Part shown: positions 24,679-38,168 of the stretch, in pieces
Layout of the letters: the number at the start of each line of letters is the position of its first letter
Numbering within the stretch: position 1 is the stretch's first letter
From: Prinia subflava
Taxonomy: Eukaryota; Chordata; Aves; Passeriformes; Cisticolidae
Direction: 5' to 3'
Assembly: GCF_021018805.1 (NCBI RefSeq)
Contig: NW_026961104.1
Span: 56,001-120,000, forward strand
DNA length: 64,000 nt
The notes under the pieces: model-generated
Told to the model about the DNA's origin: nothing
Database searches by the model: none
Seen by the model: the letters and a program-made list of their open reading frames with translations, nothing else
Made by a program: the position numbers and the translations under genes

Positions 24679-25766
24679 GCTTTGCTGTTGCTGTGTCGGT
24701 TTTCTCAAGAAACAAACCCTGTTTGTTCTCTGTACTTGCAGCGAGCAGAGAAGCTCTTGAAGACACGTACCTGCTTTCTCCACTACTGACGTATATTTTG
24801 TACCAGTTGGTGTATTCCTCGTCTGGAGAGCAGGAGCAAAGGTTTTAGGACCTAAATTGCTTGATCTCCTTGGAAGAGATATGTAGAACACTGTGCTTTG
24901 CTGTTACTGTGTTGGTTTTCTCAAGACACAAGTCCTGTTGGCTGTCTGTGTTTGCAGCAAGCAGAGAAGCTGCTGCAGACACTTTCTTGCTCCTTTTCCA
25001 CTAGTGAAGTATATTTTGTACCAGTTGGTGTATTCCTCGTCTGCAGAGCAAGAGCAAAGGTTTTAGGATCTAAATTGCTTGTTTTCCATGGAAGAGCTAT
25101 GTAGAACACTATGCTTTGCTGTTGCTGTGTTGGTTTTCTCAAGACACAAGTCCTGTTTGTTCTCTGTGTTTTCAGCAAGCAGAGAAGCTGCTGCAGACAC
25201 TTTCTTGCCCCTTTTCCACTAGTGAAGTATATTTTGTACCGGTTGGTGTATTCCTCGTCTGCAGAGCAAGTGCAAAGGTTTTAGGATCTAAATTGCTTGT
25301 TTTCCATGGAAGAGCTATGTAGAACACTATGCTTTGCTGTTGCTGTGTTGGTTTTCTAAAGACACAAGCCCTGTTTGTTCCCTGTGTTTTCAGCAAGCAG
25401 AGAAGCTGCTGCAGACACTTTCTTGCCCCTTTTCCACAAGTGAAGTATATTTTGTGCCAGTTGGTGTGTTCCTCCTCTGCAGAGCAAGAGCAAAGGTTTT
25501 AGGATCTAAATTGCTTGTTTTCCATGGAAGAGCTATGTAGAACACTATGCTTTGCTGTTGCTGTGTTGGTTTTCTCAAGACACAAGTCCTGTTGGTTGTC
25601 TGTGTTTGCAGCAAGCAGAGAAGCTGCTGCAGACACTTTCTTGCCCCTTTTCCACAAGTGAAGTATATTTTGTACCAGTTGGTGTATTCCTCGTCTGCAG
25701 AGCAAGAGCAAATATGTTAGGACCTAAATTACTTGATTTCCATGGAAGAGCTCTGTAGAACACTAT
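24679..25766 (+). repeat. HOR unit 18: 5-mer
   Basis: Order: D-A-B-C-F, 1088 bp, the canonical 6-mer minus E. D has a private gatctcc. B has accggttgg. Confidence 0.87.
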
Positions 25767-27072
25767 GCTTTGCTGTTGCTGTGTCGGTTTTCTCAAGAAA
25801 CAAACCCTGTTTGTTCTCTGTACTTGCAGCGAGCAGAGAAGCTCTTGAAGACACGTACCTGCTTTCTCCACTAGTGAAGTATATTTTGTACCAGTTGGTG
25901 TATTCCTCGTCTGGAGAGCAGGAGCAAAGGTTTTAGGACCTAAATTGCTTGATTTCCTTGGAAGAGATATGTAGAACACTGTGCTTTGCTGTTACTGTGT
26001 TGGTTTTCTCAAGACACAAGTCCTGTTGGTTGTCTGTGTTTGCAGCAAGCAGAGAAGCTGCTGCAGACACTTTCTTGCTCCTTTTCCACTAGTGAAGTAT
26101 ATTTTGTACCAGTTGGTGTATTCCTCGTCTGCAGAGCAAGAGCAAAGGTTTTAGGATCTAAATTGCTTGTTTTCCATGGAAGAGCTATGTAGAACACTAT
26201 GCTTTGCTGTTGCTGTGTTGGTTTTCTCAAGACACAAGCCCTGTTTGTTCTCTGTGTTTTCAGCAAGCAGAGAAGCTGCTGCAGACACTTTCTTGCCCCT
26301 TTTCCACAAGTGAAGTATATTTTGTACCAGTTGGTGTATTCCTCGTCTGCAGAGCAAGTGCAAAGGTTTTAGGATCTAAATTGCTTGTTTTCCATGGAAG
26401 AGCTCTGTAGAACACTATGCTTTGCTGTTGCTGTGTTGGTTTTCTCAAGACACAAGCCCTGTTTGTTCTCTGTGTTTTCAGCAAGCAGAGAAGCTGCTGC
26501 AGACACTTTCTTGCCCCTTTTCCACAAGTGAAGTATATTTTGTGCCAGTTGGTGTGTTCCTCCTCTGCAGAGCAAGAGCAAAGGTTTTAGGATCTAAATT
26601 GCTTGTTTTCCATGGAAGAGCTATGTAGAACACTGTGCTTTGCTGTTACTGTGTTGGTTTTCTCAAGACACAAGTCCTGTTGGTTGTCTGTGTTTGCAGC
26701 AAGCAGAGAAGCTGCTGCAGACACTTTCTTGCTCCTTTTCCACTAGTGAAGTATATTTTGTACCAGTTGGTGTATTCCTCGTCTGCAGAGCAAGAGCAAA
26801 GGTTTTAGGATCTAAATTGCTTGTTTTCCATGGAAGAGCTATTAAGAACACTATGCTTTGCTGTTGCTGTGTTGGTTTTCTCAAGACACAAGCCCTGTTT
26901 GTTCTCTGTGTTTTCAGCAAGCAGAGAAGCTGCTGCAGACACTTTCTTGCCCCTTTTCCACTAGTGAAGTATATTTTGTACCAGTTGGTGTATTCCTCGT
27001 CTGCAGAGCAAGAGCAAATATGTTAGGACCTAAATTACTTGATTTCCATGGAAGAGCTCTGTAGAACACTAT
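25767..27072 (+). repeat. HOR unit 19: 6-mer with D' variant
   Basis: Order: D'-A-(B with acaag)-G-A-(B/F hybrid), 1306 bp. D' has ctagtgaag instead of ctactgacg. The second A ends attaagaac. Confidence 0.85.
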
Positions 27073-28158
27073 GCTTTGCTGTTGCTGTGTCGGTTTTCTC
27101 AAGAAACAAACCCTGTTTGTTCTCTGTACTTGCAGCGAGCAGAGAAGCTCTTGAAGACACGTACCTGCTTTCTCCACTACTGACGTATATTTTGTACCAG
27201 TTGGTGTATTCCTCGTCTGGAGAGCAGGAGCAAAGGTTTTAGGACCTAAATTGCTTGATTTCCTTGGAAGAGATATGTAGAACACTGTGCTTTGCTGTTA
27301 CTGTGTTGGTTTTCCAAGACACAAGTCCTGTTGGCTGTCTGTGTTTGCAGCAAGCAGAGAAGCTACTGCAGACACTTTCTTGCTCCTTTTCCACTAGTGA
27401 AGTATATTTTGTACCAGTTGGTGTATTCCTCGTCTGCAGAGCAAGAGCAAAGGTTTTAGGATCTAAATTGCTTGTTTTCCATGGAAGAGCTATGTAGAAC
27501 ACTATGCTTTGCTGTTGCTGTGTTGGTTTTCTCAAGACACAAGTCCTGTTTGTTCTCTGTGTTTTCAGCAAGCAGAGAAGCTGCTGCAGACACTTTCTTG
27601 CCCCTTTTCCACTAGTGAAGTATATTTTGTACCGGTTGTGTATTCCTCGTCTGCAGAGCAAGTGCAAAGGTTTTAGGATCTAAATTGCTTGTTTTCCATG
27701 GAAGAGCTATGTAGCACACTATGCTTTGCTGTTGCTGTGTTGGTTTTCTAAAGACACAAGCCCTGTTTGTTCCCTGTGTTTTCAGCAAGCAGAGAAGCTG
27801 CTGCAGACACTTTCTTGCCCCTTTTCCACAAGTGAAGTATATTTTGTGCCAGTTGGTGTGTTCCTCCTCTGCAGAGCAAGAGCAAAGGTTTTAGGATCTA
27901 AATTGCTTGTTTTCCATGGAAGAGCTATGTAGAACACTATGCTTTGCTGTTGCTGTGTTGGTTTTCTCAAGACACAAGTCCTGTTGGTTGTCTGTGTTTG
28001 CAGCAAGCAGAGAAGCTGCTGCAGACACTTTCTTGCCCCTTTTCCACAAGTGAAGTATATTTTGTACCAGTTGGTGTATTCCTCGTCTGCAGAGCAAGAG
28101 CAAATATGTTAGGACCTAAATTACTTGATTTCCATGGAAGAGCTCTGTAGAACACTAT
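27073..28158 (+). repeat. HOR unit 20: 5-mer with two deletions
   Basis: Order: D-A-B-C-F, 1086 bp. A at 27289 has lost a base (ggttttccaag) and reads gctactgcag. B at 27506 has lost a g (accggttgtg) and ends tagcacact. The B marks recur in units 25 and 44. Confidence 0.87.
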
Positions 28159-29464
28159 GCTTTGCTGTTGCTGTGTCGGTTTTCTCAAGAAACAAACCCT
28201 GTTTGTTCTCTGTACTTGCAGCGAGCAGAGAAGCTCTTGAAGACACGTACCTGCTTTCTCCACTAGTGAAGTATATTTTGTACCAGTTGGTGTATTCCTC
28301 GTCTGGAGAGGAGGAGCAAAGGTTTTAGGACCTAAATTGCTTGATTTCCTTGGAAGAGATATGTAGAACACTGTGCTTTGCTGTTACTGTGTTGGTTTTC
28401 TCAAGACACAAGTCCTGTTGGTTGTCTGTGTTTGCAGCAAGCAGAGAAGCTGCTGCAGACACTTTCTTGCTCCTTTTCCACTAGTGAAGTATATTTTGTA
28501 CCAGTTGGTGTATTCCTCGTCTGCAGAGCAAGAGCAAAGGTTTTAGGATCTAAATTGCTTGTTTTCCATGGAAGAGCTATGTAGAACACTATGCTTTGCT
28601 GTTGCTGTGTTGGTTTTCTCAAGACACAAGCCCTGTTTGTTCTCTGTGTTTTCAGCAAGCAGAGAAGCTGCTGCAGACACTTTCTTGCCCCTTTTCCACT
28701 AGTGAAGTATATTTTGTACCAGTTGGTGTATTCCTCGTCTGCAGAGCAAGTGCAAAGGTTTTAGGATCTAAATTGCTTGTTTTCCATGGAAGAGCTATGT
28801 AGAACACTATGCTTTGCTGTTGCTGTGTTGGTTTTCTCAAGACACAAGCCCTGTTTGTTCTCTGTGTTTTCAGCAAGCAGAGAAGCTGCTGCAGACACTT
28901 TCTTGCCCCTTTTCCACAAGTGAAGTATATTTTGTGCCAGTTGGTGTGTTCCTCCTCTGCAGAGCAAGAGCAAAGGTTTTAGGATCTAAATTGCTTGTTT
29001 TCCATGGAAGAGCTATGTAGAACACTGTGCTTTGCTGTTACTGTGTTGGTTTTCTCAAGACACAAGTCCTGTTGGTTGTCTGTGTTTGCAGCAAGCAGAG
29101 AAGCTGCTGCAGACACTTTCTTGCTCCTTTTCCACTAGTGAAGTATATTTTGTACCAGTTGGTGTATTCCTCGTCTGCAGAGCAAGAGCAAAGGTTTTAG
29201 GATCTAAATTGCTTGTTTTCCATGGAAGAGCTATTAAGAACACTATGCTTTGCTGTTGCTGTGTTGGTTTTCTCAAGACACAAGCCCTGTTTGTTCTCTG
29301 TGTTTTCAGCAAGCAGAGAAGCTGCTGCAGACACTTTCTTGCCCCTTTTCCACTAGTGAAGTATATTTTGTACCAGTTGGTGTATTCCTCGTCTGCAGAG
29401 CAAGAGCAAAGGTTTTAGGATCTAAATTGCTTGTTTTCCATGGAAGAGCTCTGTAGAACACTAT
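28159..29464 (+). repeat. HOR unit 21: 6-mer with D' variant
   Basis: Order: D'-A-B-G-A-B, 1306 bp. D' carries ctagtgaag and a private gaggaggagc. The second A ends attaagaac. It resembles unit 19. The 20.45-kb repeat block begins inside its last monomer, near 29307. Confidence 0.85.
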
Positions 29465-30988
29465 GCTTTGCTGTTGCTGTGTCGGTTTTCTCAAGAAACA
29501 AACCCTGTTTGTTCTCTGTACTTGCAGCGAGCAGAGAAGCTCTTGAAGACACGTACCTGCTTTCTCCACTACTGACGTATATTTTGTACCAGTTGGTGTA
29601 TTCCTCGTCTGGAGAGCAGGAGCAAAGGTTTTAGGACCTAAATTGCTTGATTTCCTTGGAAGAGATATGTAGAACACTGTGCTTTGCTGTTACTGTGTTG
29701 GTTTTCTCAAGACACAAGTCCTGTTGGCTGTCTGTGTTTGCAACAAGCAGAGAAGCTGCTGCAGACACTTTCTTGCTCCTTTTCCACTAGTGAAGTATAT
29801 TTTGTACCAGTTGGTGTATTCCTCGTCTGCAGAGCAAGAGCAAAGGTTTTAGGATCTAAATTGCTTGTTTTCCATGGAAGAGCTATGTAGAACACTATGC
29901 TTTGCTGTTGCTGTGTTGGTTTTCTCAAGACACAAGTCCTGTTGGTTGTCTGTGTTTGCAGCAAGCAGAGAAGCTGCTGCAGACACTTTCTTGCCCCTTT
30001 TCCACAAGTGAAGTATATTTTGTACCAGTTGGTGTATTCCTCGTCTGCAGAGCAAGAGCAAAGGTTTTAGGATCTAAATTGCTTGTTTTCCATGGAAGAG
30101 CTATGTAGAACACTATGCTTTGCTGTTGCTGTGTTGGTTTTCTCAAGACACAAGTCCTGTTTGTTCTCTGTGTTTTCAGCAAGCAGAGAAGCTGCTGCAG
30201 ACACTTTCTTGCCCCTTTTCCACTAGTGAAGTATATTTTGTACCAGTTGGTGTATTCCTCGTCTGCAGAGCAAGTGCAAAGGTTTTAGGATCTAAATTGC
30301 TTGTTTTCCATGGAAGAGCTCTGTAGAACACTATGCTTTGCTGTTGCTGTGTTGGTTTTCTAAAGACACAAGCCCTGTTTGTTCCCTGTGTTTTCAGCAA
30401 GCAGAGAAGCTGCTGCAGACACTTTCTTGCCCCTTTTCCACAAGTGAAGTATATTTTGTGCCAGTTGGTGTGTTCCTCGTCTGCAGAGCAAGAGCAAAGG
30501 TTTTAGGATCTAAATTGCTTGTTTTCCATGGAAGAGCTATGTAGAACACTGTGCTTTGCTGTTGCTGTGTTGGTTTTCTCAAGACACAAGTCCTGTTGGT
30601 TGTCTGTGTTTGCAGCAAGCAGAGAAGCTGCTGCAGACACTTTCTTGCCCCTTTTCCACAAGTGAAGTATATTTTGTACCAGTTGGTGTATTCCTCGTCT
30701 GCAGAGCAAGAGCAAAGGTTTTAGGATCTAAATTGCTTGTTTTCCATGGAAGAGCTATGTAGAACACTATGCTTTGCTGTTGCTGTGTTGGTTTTCTCAA
30801 GACACAAGTCCTGTTGGTTGTCTGTGTTTGCAGCAAGCAGAGAAGCTGCTGCAGACACTTTCTTGCCCCTTTTCCACAAGTGAAGTATATTTTGTACCAG
30901 TTGGTGTATTCCTCGTCTGCAGAGCAAGAGCAAATATGTTAGGACCTAAATTACTTGATTTCCATGGAAGAGCTCTGTAGAACACTAT
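29465..30988 (+). repeat. HOR unit 22: 7-mer
   Basis: Order: D-A-E-B-C-like-E-F, 1524 bp. A has a private a at 29743 (gcaacaag), also present at 50194 in the second 20.45-kb copy. Confidence 0.88.
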
Positions 30989-32293
30989 GCTTTGCTGTTG
31001 CTGTGTCGGTTTTCTCAAGAAACAAACCCTGTTTGTTCTCTGTACTTGCAGCGAGCAGAGAAGCTCTTGAAGACACGTACCTGCTTTCTCCACTACTGAC
31101 GTATATTTTGTACCAGTTGGTGTATTCCTCGTCTGCAGAGCAGGAGCAAAGGTTTTAGGACCTAAATTGCTTGATTTCCTTGGAAGAGATATGTAGAACA
31201 CTGTGCTTTGCTGTTACTGTGTTGGTTTTCTCAAGACACAAGTCCTGTTGGTTGTCTGTGTTTGCAGCAAGCAGAGAAGCTGCTGCAGACACTTTCTTGC
31301 TCCTTTTCCACTAGTGAAGTATATTTTGTACCAGTTGGTGTATTCCTCGTCTGCAGACCAAGAGCAAAGGTTTTAGGATCTAAATTGCTTGTTTTCCATG
31401 GAAGAGCTATTAAGAACACTATGCTTTGCTGTTGCTGTGTTGGTTTTCTCAAGACACAAGCCCTGTTTGTTCTCTGTGTTTTCAGCAAGCAGAGAAGCTG
31501 CTGCAGACACTTTCTTGCCCCTTTTCCACTAGTGAAGTATATTTTGTACCAGTTGGTGTATTCCTCGTCTGCAGAGCAAGTGCAAAGGTTTTAGGATCTA
31601 AATTGCTTGTTTTCCATGGAAGAGCTCTGTAGAACACTATGCTTTGCTGTTGCTGTGTTGGTTTTCTAAAGACACAAGCCCTGTTTGTTCCCTGTGTTTT
31701 CAGCAAGCAGAGAAGCTGCTGCAGACACTTTCTTGCCCCTTTTCCACTAGTGAAGTATATTTTGTGCCAGTTGGTGTGTTCCTCCTCTGCAGAGCAAGAG
31801 CAAAGGTTTTAGGATCAAATTGCTTGTTTTCCATGGAAGAGCTATGTAGAACACTATGCTTTGCTGTTGCTGTGTTGGTTTTCTCAAGACACAAGTCCTG
31901 TTGGTTGTCTGTGTTTGCAGCAAGCAGAGAAGCTGCTGCAGACACTTTCTTGCCCCTTTTCCACAAGTGAAGTATATTTTGTACCAGTTGGTGTATTCCT
32001 CGTCTGCAGAGCAAGAGCAAAGGTTTTAGGATCTAAATTGCTTGTTTTCCATGGAAGAGCTATGTAGAACACTATGCTTTGCTGTTGCTGTGTTGGTTTT
32101 CTCAAGACACAAGTCCTGTTGGTTGTCTGTGTTTGCAGCAAGCAGAGAAGCTGCTGCAGACACTTTCTTGCCCCTTTTCCACAAGTGAAGTATATTTTCT
32201 ACCAGTTGGTGTATTCCTCGTCTGCAGAGCAAGAGCAAATATGTTAGGACCTAAATTACTTGATTTCCATGGAAGAGCTCTGTAGAACACTAT
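30989..32293 (+). repeat. HOR unit 23: 6-mer
   Basis: Order: D-A-B-C-E-F, 1305 bp. It shares tctgcagagcagg, attaagaac and ggatcaaat with unit 13. A private c at 31358 (cagaccaag) recurs at 51809. Confidence 0.88.
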
Positions 32294-33599
32294 GCTTTGC
32301 TGTTGCTGTGTCGGTTTTCTCAAGAAACAAACCCTGTTTGTTCTCTGTACTTGCAGCGAGCAGAGAAGCTCTTGAAGACACGTACCTGCTTTCTCCACTA
32401 CTGACGTATATTTTGTACCAGTTGGTGTATTCCTCGTCTGGAGAGCAGGAGCAAAGGTTTTAGGACCTAAATTGCTTGATTTCCTTGGAAGAGATATGTA
32501 GAACACTGTGCTTTGCTGTTGCTGTGTTGGTTTTCTCAAGACACAAGTCCTGTTGGTTGTCTGTGTTTGCAGCAAGCAGAGAAGCTGCTGCAGACACTTT
32601 CTTGCTCCTTTTCCACTAGTGAAGTATATTTTGTACCAGTTGGTGTATTCCTCGTCTGCAGAGCAAGAGCAAAGGTTTTAGGATCTAAATTGCTTGTTTT
32701 CCATGGAAGAGCTATGTAGAACACTATGCTTTGCTGTTGCTGTGTTGGTTTTCTCAAGACACAAGCCCTGTTTGTTCTCTGTGTTTTCAGCAAGCAGAGA
32801 AGCTGCTGCAGACACTTTCTTGCCCCTTTTCCACTAGTGAAGTATATTTTGTACCAGTTGGTGTATTCCTCGTCTGCAGAGCAAGTGCAAAAGTTTTAGG
32901 ATCTAAATTGCTTGTTTTCCATGGAAGAGCTATGTAGAACACTATGCTTTGCTGTTGCTGTGTTGGTTTTCTAAAGACACAAGCCCTGTTTGTTCCCTGT
33001 GTTTTCAGCAAGCAGAGAAGCTGCTGCAGACACTTTCTTGCCCCTTTTCCACAAGTGAAGTATATTTTGTGCCAGTTGGTGTGTTCCTCCTCTGCAGAGC
33101 AAGAGCAAAGGTTTTAGGATCTAAATTGCTTGTTTTCCATGGAAGAGCTATGTAGAACACTGTGCTTTGCTGTTGCTGTGTTGGTTTTCTCAAGACACAA
33201 GTCCTGTTGGTTGTCTGTGTTTGCAGCAAGCAGAGAAGCTGCTGCAGACACTTTCTTGCCCCTTTTCCACAAGTGAAGTATATTTTGTACCAGTTGGTGT
33301 ATTCCTCGTCTGCAGAGCAAGAGCAAAGGTTTTAGGATCTAAATTGCTTGTTTTCCCTGGAAGAGCTCTGTAGAACACTATGCTTTGCTGTTGCTGTGTT
33401 GGTTTTCTCAAGACACAAGTCCTGTTGGTTGTCTGTGTTTGCAGCAAGCAGAGAAGCTGCTGCAGACACTTTCTTGCCCCTTTTCCACTAGTGAAGTATA
33501 TTTTGTACCAGTTGGTGTATTCCTCGTCTGCAGAGCAAGAGCAAATATGTTAGGACCTAAATTACTTGATTTCCATGGAAGAGCTCTGTAGAACACTAT
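32294..33599 (+). repeat. HOR unit 24: 6-mer
   Basis: Order: D-A(g12)-B-C-E-F, 1306 bp; counterpart of unit 14. A private c at 33357 (ttttccctgg) destroys the CCATGG of E and recurs at 53808. Confidence 0.88.
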
Positions 33600-34686
33600 G
33601 CTTTGCTGTTGCTGTGTCGGTTTTCTCAAGAAACAAACCCTGTTTGTTCTCTGTACTTGCAGCGAGCAGAGAAGCTCTTGAAGACACGTACCTGCTTTCT
33701 CCACTACTGACGTATATTTTGTACCAGTTGGTGTATTCCTCGTCTGGAGAGCAGGAGCAAAGGTTTTAGGACCTAAATTGCTTGATTTCCTTGGAAGAGA
33801 TATGTAGAACACTGTGCTTTGCTGTTACTGTGTTGGTTTTCTCAAGACACAAGTCCTGTTGGCTGTCTGTGTTTGCAGCAAGCAGAGAAGCTGCTGCAGA
33901 CACTTTCTTGCTCCTTTTCCACTAGTGAAGTATATTTTGTACCAGTTGGTGTATTCCTCGTCTGCAGAGCAAGAGCAAAGGTTTTAGGATCTAAATTGCT
34001 TGTTTTCCATGGAAGAGCTATGTAGAACACTATGCTTTGCTGTTGCTGTGTTGGTTTTCTCAAGACACAAGCCCTGTTTGTTCTCTGTGTTTTCAGCAAG
34101 CAGAGAAGCTGCTGCAGACACTTTCTTGCCCCTTTTCCACTAGTGAAGTATATTTTGTACCGGTTGTGTATTCCTCGTCTGCAGAGCAAGTGCAAAGGTT
34201 TTAGGATCTAAATTGCTTGTTTTCCATGGAAGAGCTATGTAGCACACTATGCTTTGCTGTTGCTGTGTTGGTTTTCTAAAGACACAAGCCCTGTTTGTTC
34301 CCTGTGTTTTCAGCAAGCAGAGAAGCTGCTGCAGACACTTTCTTGCCCCTTTTCCACAAGTGAAGTATATTTTGTGCCAGTTGGTGTGTTCCTCCTCTGC
34401 AGAGCAAGAGCAAAGGTTTTAGGATCTAAATTGCTTGTTTTCCATGGAAGAGCTATGTAGAACACTATGCTTTGCTGTTGCTGTGTTGGTTTTCTCAAGA
34501 CACAAGTCCTGTTGGTTGTCTGTGTTTGCAGCAAGCAGAGAAGCTGCTGCAGACACTTTCTTGCCCCTTTTCCACAAGTGAAGTATATTTTGTACCAGTT
34601 GGTGTATTCCTCGTCTGCAGAGCAAGAGCAAATATGTTAGGACCTAAATTACTTGATTTCCATGGAAGAGCTCTGTAGAACACTAT
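33600..34686 (+). repeat. HOR unit 25: 5-mer
   Basis: Order: D-A-B-C-F, 1087 bp. B at 34034 has the accggttgtg deletion and tagcacact of unit 20, but A is intact. Confidence 0.88.
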
Positions 34687-36428
34687 GCTTTGCTGTTGCT
34701 GTGTCGGTTTTCTCAAGAAACAAACCCTGTTTGTTCTCTGTACTTGCAGCGAGCAGAGAAGCTCTTGAAGACACGTACCTGCTTTCTCCACTAGTGAAGT
34801 ATATTTTGTACCAGTTGGTGTATTCCTCGTCTGGAGAGCAGGAGCAAAGGTTTTAGGACCTAAATTGCTTGATTTCCTTGGAAGAGATATGTAGAACACT
34901 GTGCTTTGCTGTTACTGTGTTGGTTTTCTCAAGACACAAGTCCTGTTGGTTGTCTGTGTTTGCAGCAAGCAGAGAAGCTGCTGCAGACACTTTCTTGCTC
35001 CTTTTCCACTAGTGAAGTATATTTTGTACCAGTTGGTGTATTCCTCGTCTGCAGAGCAAGAGCAAAGGTTTTAGGATCTAAATTGCTTGTTTTCCATGGA
35101 AGAGCTATGTAGAACACTATGCTTTGCTGTTGCTGTGTTGGTTTTCTCAAGACACAAGCCCTGTTTGTTCTCTGTGTTTTCAGCAAGCAGAGAAGCTGCT
35201 GCAGACACTTTCTTGCCCCTTTTCCACTAGTGAAGTATATTTTGTACCAGTTGGTGTATTCCTCGTCTGCAGAGCAAGTGGAAAGGTTTTAGGATCTAAA
35301 TTGCTTGTTTTCCATGGAAGAGCTCTGTAGAACACTATGCTTTGCTGTTGCTGTGTTGGTTTTCTCAAGACACAAGTCCTGTTGGTTGTCTGTGTTTGCA
35401 GCAAGCAGAGAAGCTGCTGCAGACACTTTCTTGCCCCTTTTCCACAAGTGAAGTATATTTTGTGCCAGTTGGTGTGTTCCTCCTCTGCAGAGCAAGAGCA
35501 AAGGTTTTAGGATCTAAATTGCTTGTTTTCCATGGAAGAGCTATGTAGAACACTATGCTTTGCTGTTGCTGTGTTGGTTTTCTCAAGACACAAGCCCTGT
35601 TTGTTCCCTGTGTTTTCAGCAAGCAGAGAAGCTGCTGCAGACACTTTCTTGCCCCTTTTCCACAAGTGAAGTATATTTTGTACCAGTTGGTGTATTCCTC
35701 GTCTGCAGAGCAAGAGCAAAGGTTTTAGGATCTAAATTGCTTGTTTTCCATGGAAGAGCTCTGTAGAACACTATGCTTTGCTGTTGCTGTGTTGGTTTTC
35801 TCAAGACACAAGTCCTGTTGGTTGTCTGTGTTTGCAGCAAGCAGAGAAGCTGCTGCAGACACTTTCTTGCCCCTTTTCCACAAGTGAAGTATATTTTGTA
35901 CCAGTTGGTGTATTCCTCGTCTGCAGAGCAAGAGCAAAGGTTTTAGGATCTAAATTGCTTGTTTTCCATGGAAGAGCTCTGTAGAACACTATGCTTTGCT
36001 GTTGCTGTGTTGGTTTTCTCAAGACACAAGTCCTGTTGGTTGTCTGTGTTTGCAGCAAGCAGAGAAGCTGCTGCAGACACTTTCTTGCCCCTTTTCCACA
36101 AGTGAAGTATATTTTGTACCAGTTGGTGTATTCCTCGTCTGCAGAGCAAGAGCAAAGGTTTTAGGATCTAAATTGCTTGTTTTCCATGGAAGAGCTCTGT
36201 AGAACACTATGCTTTGCTGTTGCTGTGTTGGTTTTCTCAAGACACAAGTCCTGTTGGTTGTCTGTGTTTGCAGCAAGCAGAGAAGCTGCTGCAGACACTT
36301 TCTTGCCCCTTTTCCACAAGTGAAGTATATTTTGTACCAGTTGGTGTATTCCTCGTCTGCAGAGCAAGAGCAAATATGTTAGGACCTAAATTGCTTGTTT
36401 TCCATGGAAGAGCTCTGTAGAACACTAT
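34687..36428 (+). repeat. HOR unit 26: 8-mer with D' and an E run
   Basis: Order: D'-A-B-(E/C hybrid)-(B/E hybrid)-E-E-F-like, 1742 bp. The last monomer has the caaatatgtt linker but keeps ttgcttgttttcc. B has caagtggaaagg. Confidence 0.85.
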
Positions 36429-37734
36429 GCTTTGCTGTTGCTGTGTCGGTTTTCTCAAGAAACAAACCCTGTTTGTTCTCTGTACTTGCAGCGAGCAGAG
36501 AAGCTCTTGAAGACACGTACCTGCTTTCTCCACTACTGACGTATATTTTGTACCAGTTGGTGTATTCCTCGTCTGGAGAGCAGGAGCAAAGGTTTTAGGA
36601 CCTAAATTGCTTGATTTCCTTGGAAGAGATATGTAGAACACTGTGCTTTGCTGTTACTGTGTTGGTTTTTTCAAGACACAAGTCCTGTTGGTTGTCTGTG
36701 TTTGCAGCAAGCAGAGAAGCTGCTGCAGACAGTTTCTTGCCTTTTTTCCACAAGTGAAGTATATTTTGTACCAGTTGGTGTATTCCTCGTCTGCAGAGCA
36801 AGTGCAAAGGTTTTAGGATCTAAATTGCTTGTTTTCCATGGAAGAGCTCTGTAGAACACTATGCTTTGCTGTTGCTGTGTTGGTTTTCTAAAGACACAAG
36901 CCCTGTTTGTTCCCTGTGTTTTCAGCAAGCAGAGAAGCTGCTGCAGACACTTTCTTGCCCCTTTTCCACAAGTGAAGTATATTTTGTACCAGTTGGTGTA
37001 TTCCTCGTCTGCAGAGCAAGAGCAAAGGTTTTAGGATCTAAATTGCTTGTTTTCCATGGAAGAGCTATGTAGAACACTATGCTTTGCTGTTGCTGTGTTG
37101 GTTTTCTCAAGACACAAGTCCTGTTGGTTGTCTGTGTTTGCAGCAAGCAGAGAAGCTGCTGCAGACACTTTCTTGCCCCTTTTCCACAAGTGAAGTATAT
37201 TTTGTGCCAGTTGGTGTGTTCCTCCTCTGCAGAGCAAGAGCAATGGTTTTAGGATCTAAATTGCTTGTTTTCCATGGAAGAGCTATGTAGAACACTATGC
37301 TTTGCTGTTGCTGTGTTGGTTTTCTCAAGACACAAGTCCTGTTGGTTGTCTGTGTTTGCAGCAAGCAGAGAAGCTGCTGCAAACACTTTCTTGCCCCTTT
37401 TCCACAAGTGAAGTATATTTTGTACCAGTTGGTGTATTCCTCGTCTGCAGAGCAAGAGCAAAGGTTTTAGGATCTAAATTGCTTGTTTTCCATGGAAGAG
37501 CTCTGTAGAACACTATGCTTTGCTGTTGCTGTGTTGGTTTTCTCAAGACACAAGTCCTGTTGGTTGTCTGTGTTTGCAGCAAGCAGAGAAGCTGCTGCAG
37601 ACACTTTCTTGCTCCTTTTCCACAAGTGAAGTATATTTTGTACCAGTTGGTGTATTCCTCCTCTGCAGAGCAAGAGCAAATATGTTAGGACCTAAATTAC
37701 TTGATTTCCATGGAAGAGCTCTGTAGAACACTAT
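36429..37734 (+). repeat. HOR unit 27: 6-mer with X-derived A
   Basis: Order: D-X/B hybrid-C-like-E/C-E-F, 1306 bp. The X hybrid (36645) keeps ggttttttcaag, cagacagtttc and gccttttttcc but has a B-type 3' end. Other private marks are caatggtttt, and gctgcaaacac near 37380. Confidence 0.85.
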
Positions 37735-38168
37735 GCTTTGCTGTTGCTGTGTCGGTTTTCTCAAGAAACAAACCCTGTTTGTTCTCTGTACTTGCAGCGA
37801 GCAGAGAAGCTCTTGAAGACACGTACCTGCTTTCTCCACTACTGACGTATATTTTGTACCAGTTGGTGTATTCCTCGTCTGGAGAGCAGGAGCAAAGGTT
37901 TTAGGACCTAAATTGCTTGATTTCCTTGGAAGAGATATGTAGAACACTGTGCTTTGCTGTTACTGTGTTGGTTTTCTCAAGACACAAGTCCTGTTGGTTG
38001 TCTGTGTTTGCAGCAAGCAGAGAAGCTGCTGCAGACACTTTCTTGCTCCTTTTCCACTAGTGAAGTATATTTTGTACCAGTTGGTGTATTCCTCGTCTGC
38101 AGAGCAAGAGCAAATATGTTAGGACCTAAATTACTTGATTTCCATGGAAGAGCTCTGTAGAACACTAT
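37735..38168 (+). repeat. HOR unit 28: 2-mer (D plus A/F hybrid)
   Basis: D is followed by one monomer with an A-type 5' half (a12, gctcc, ctag) and an F-type 3' end; 434 bp. This is the shortest unit class here and the first of the short-unit zone. Confidence 0.9.

Noticed and set aside
25767..29464. A second 2392-bp repeat: units 19-20 against the start of unit 21 have the same offset as the 40-45 kb block
   Set aside because: The equal length is coincidental. Here it is two D monomers and two one-base deletions over 11 monomers; at 40-45 kb it is three D monomers and no deletions. Subtype orders differ.
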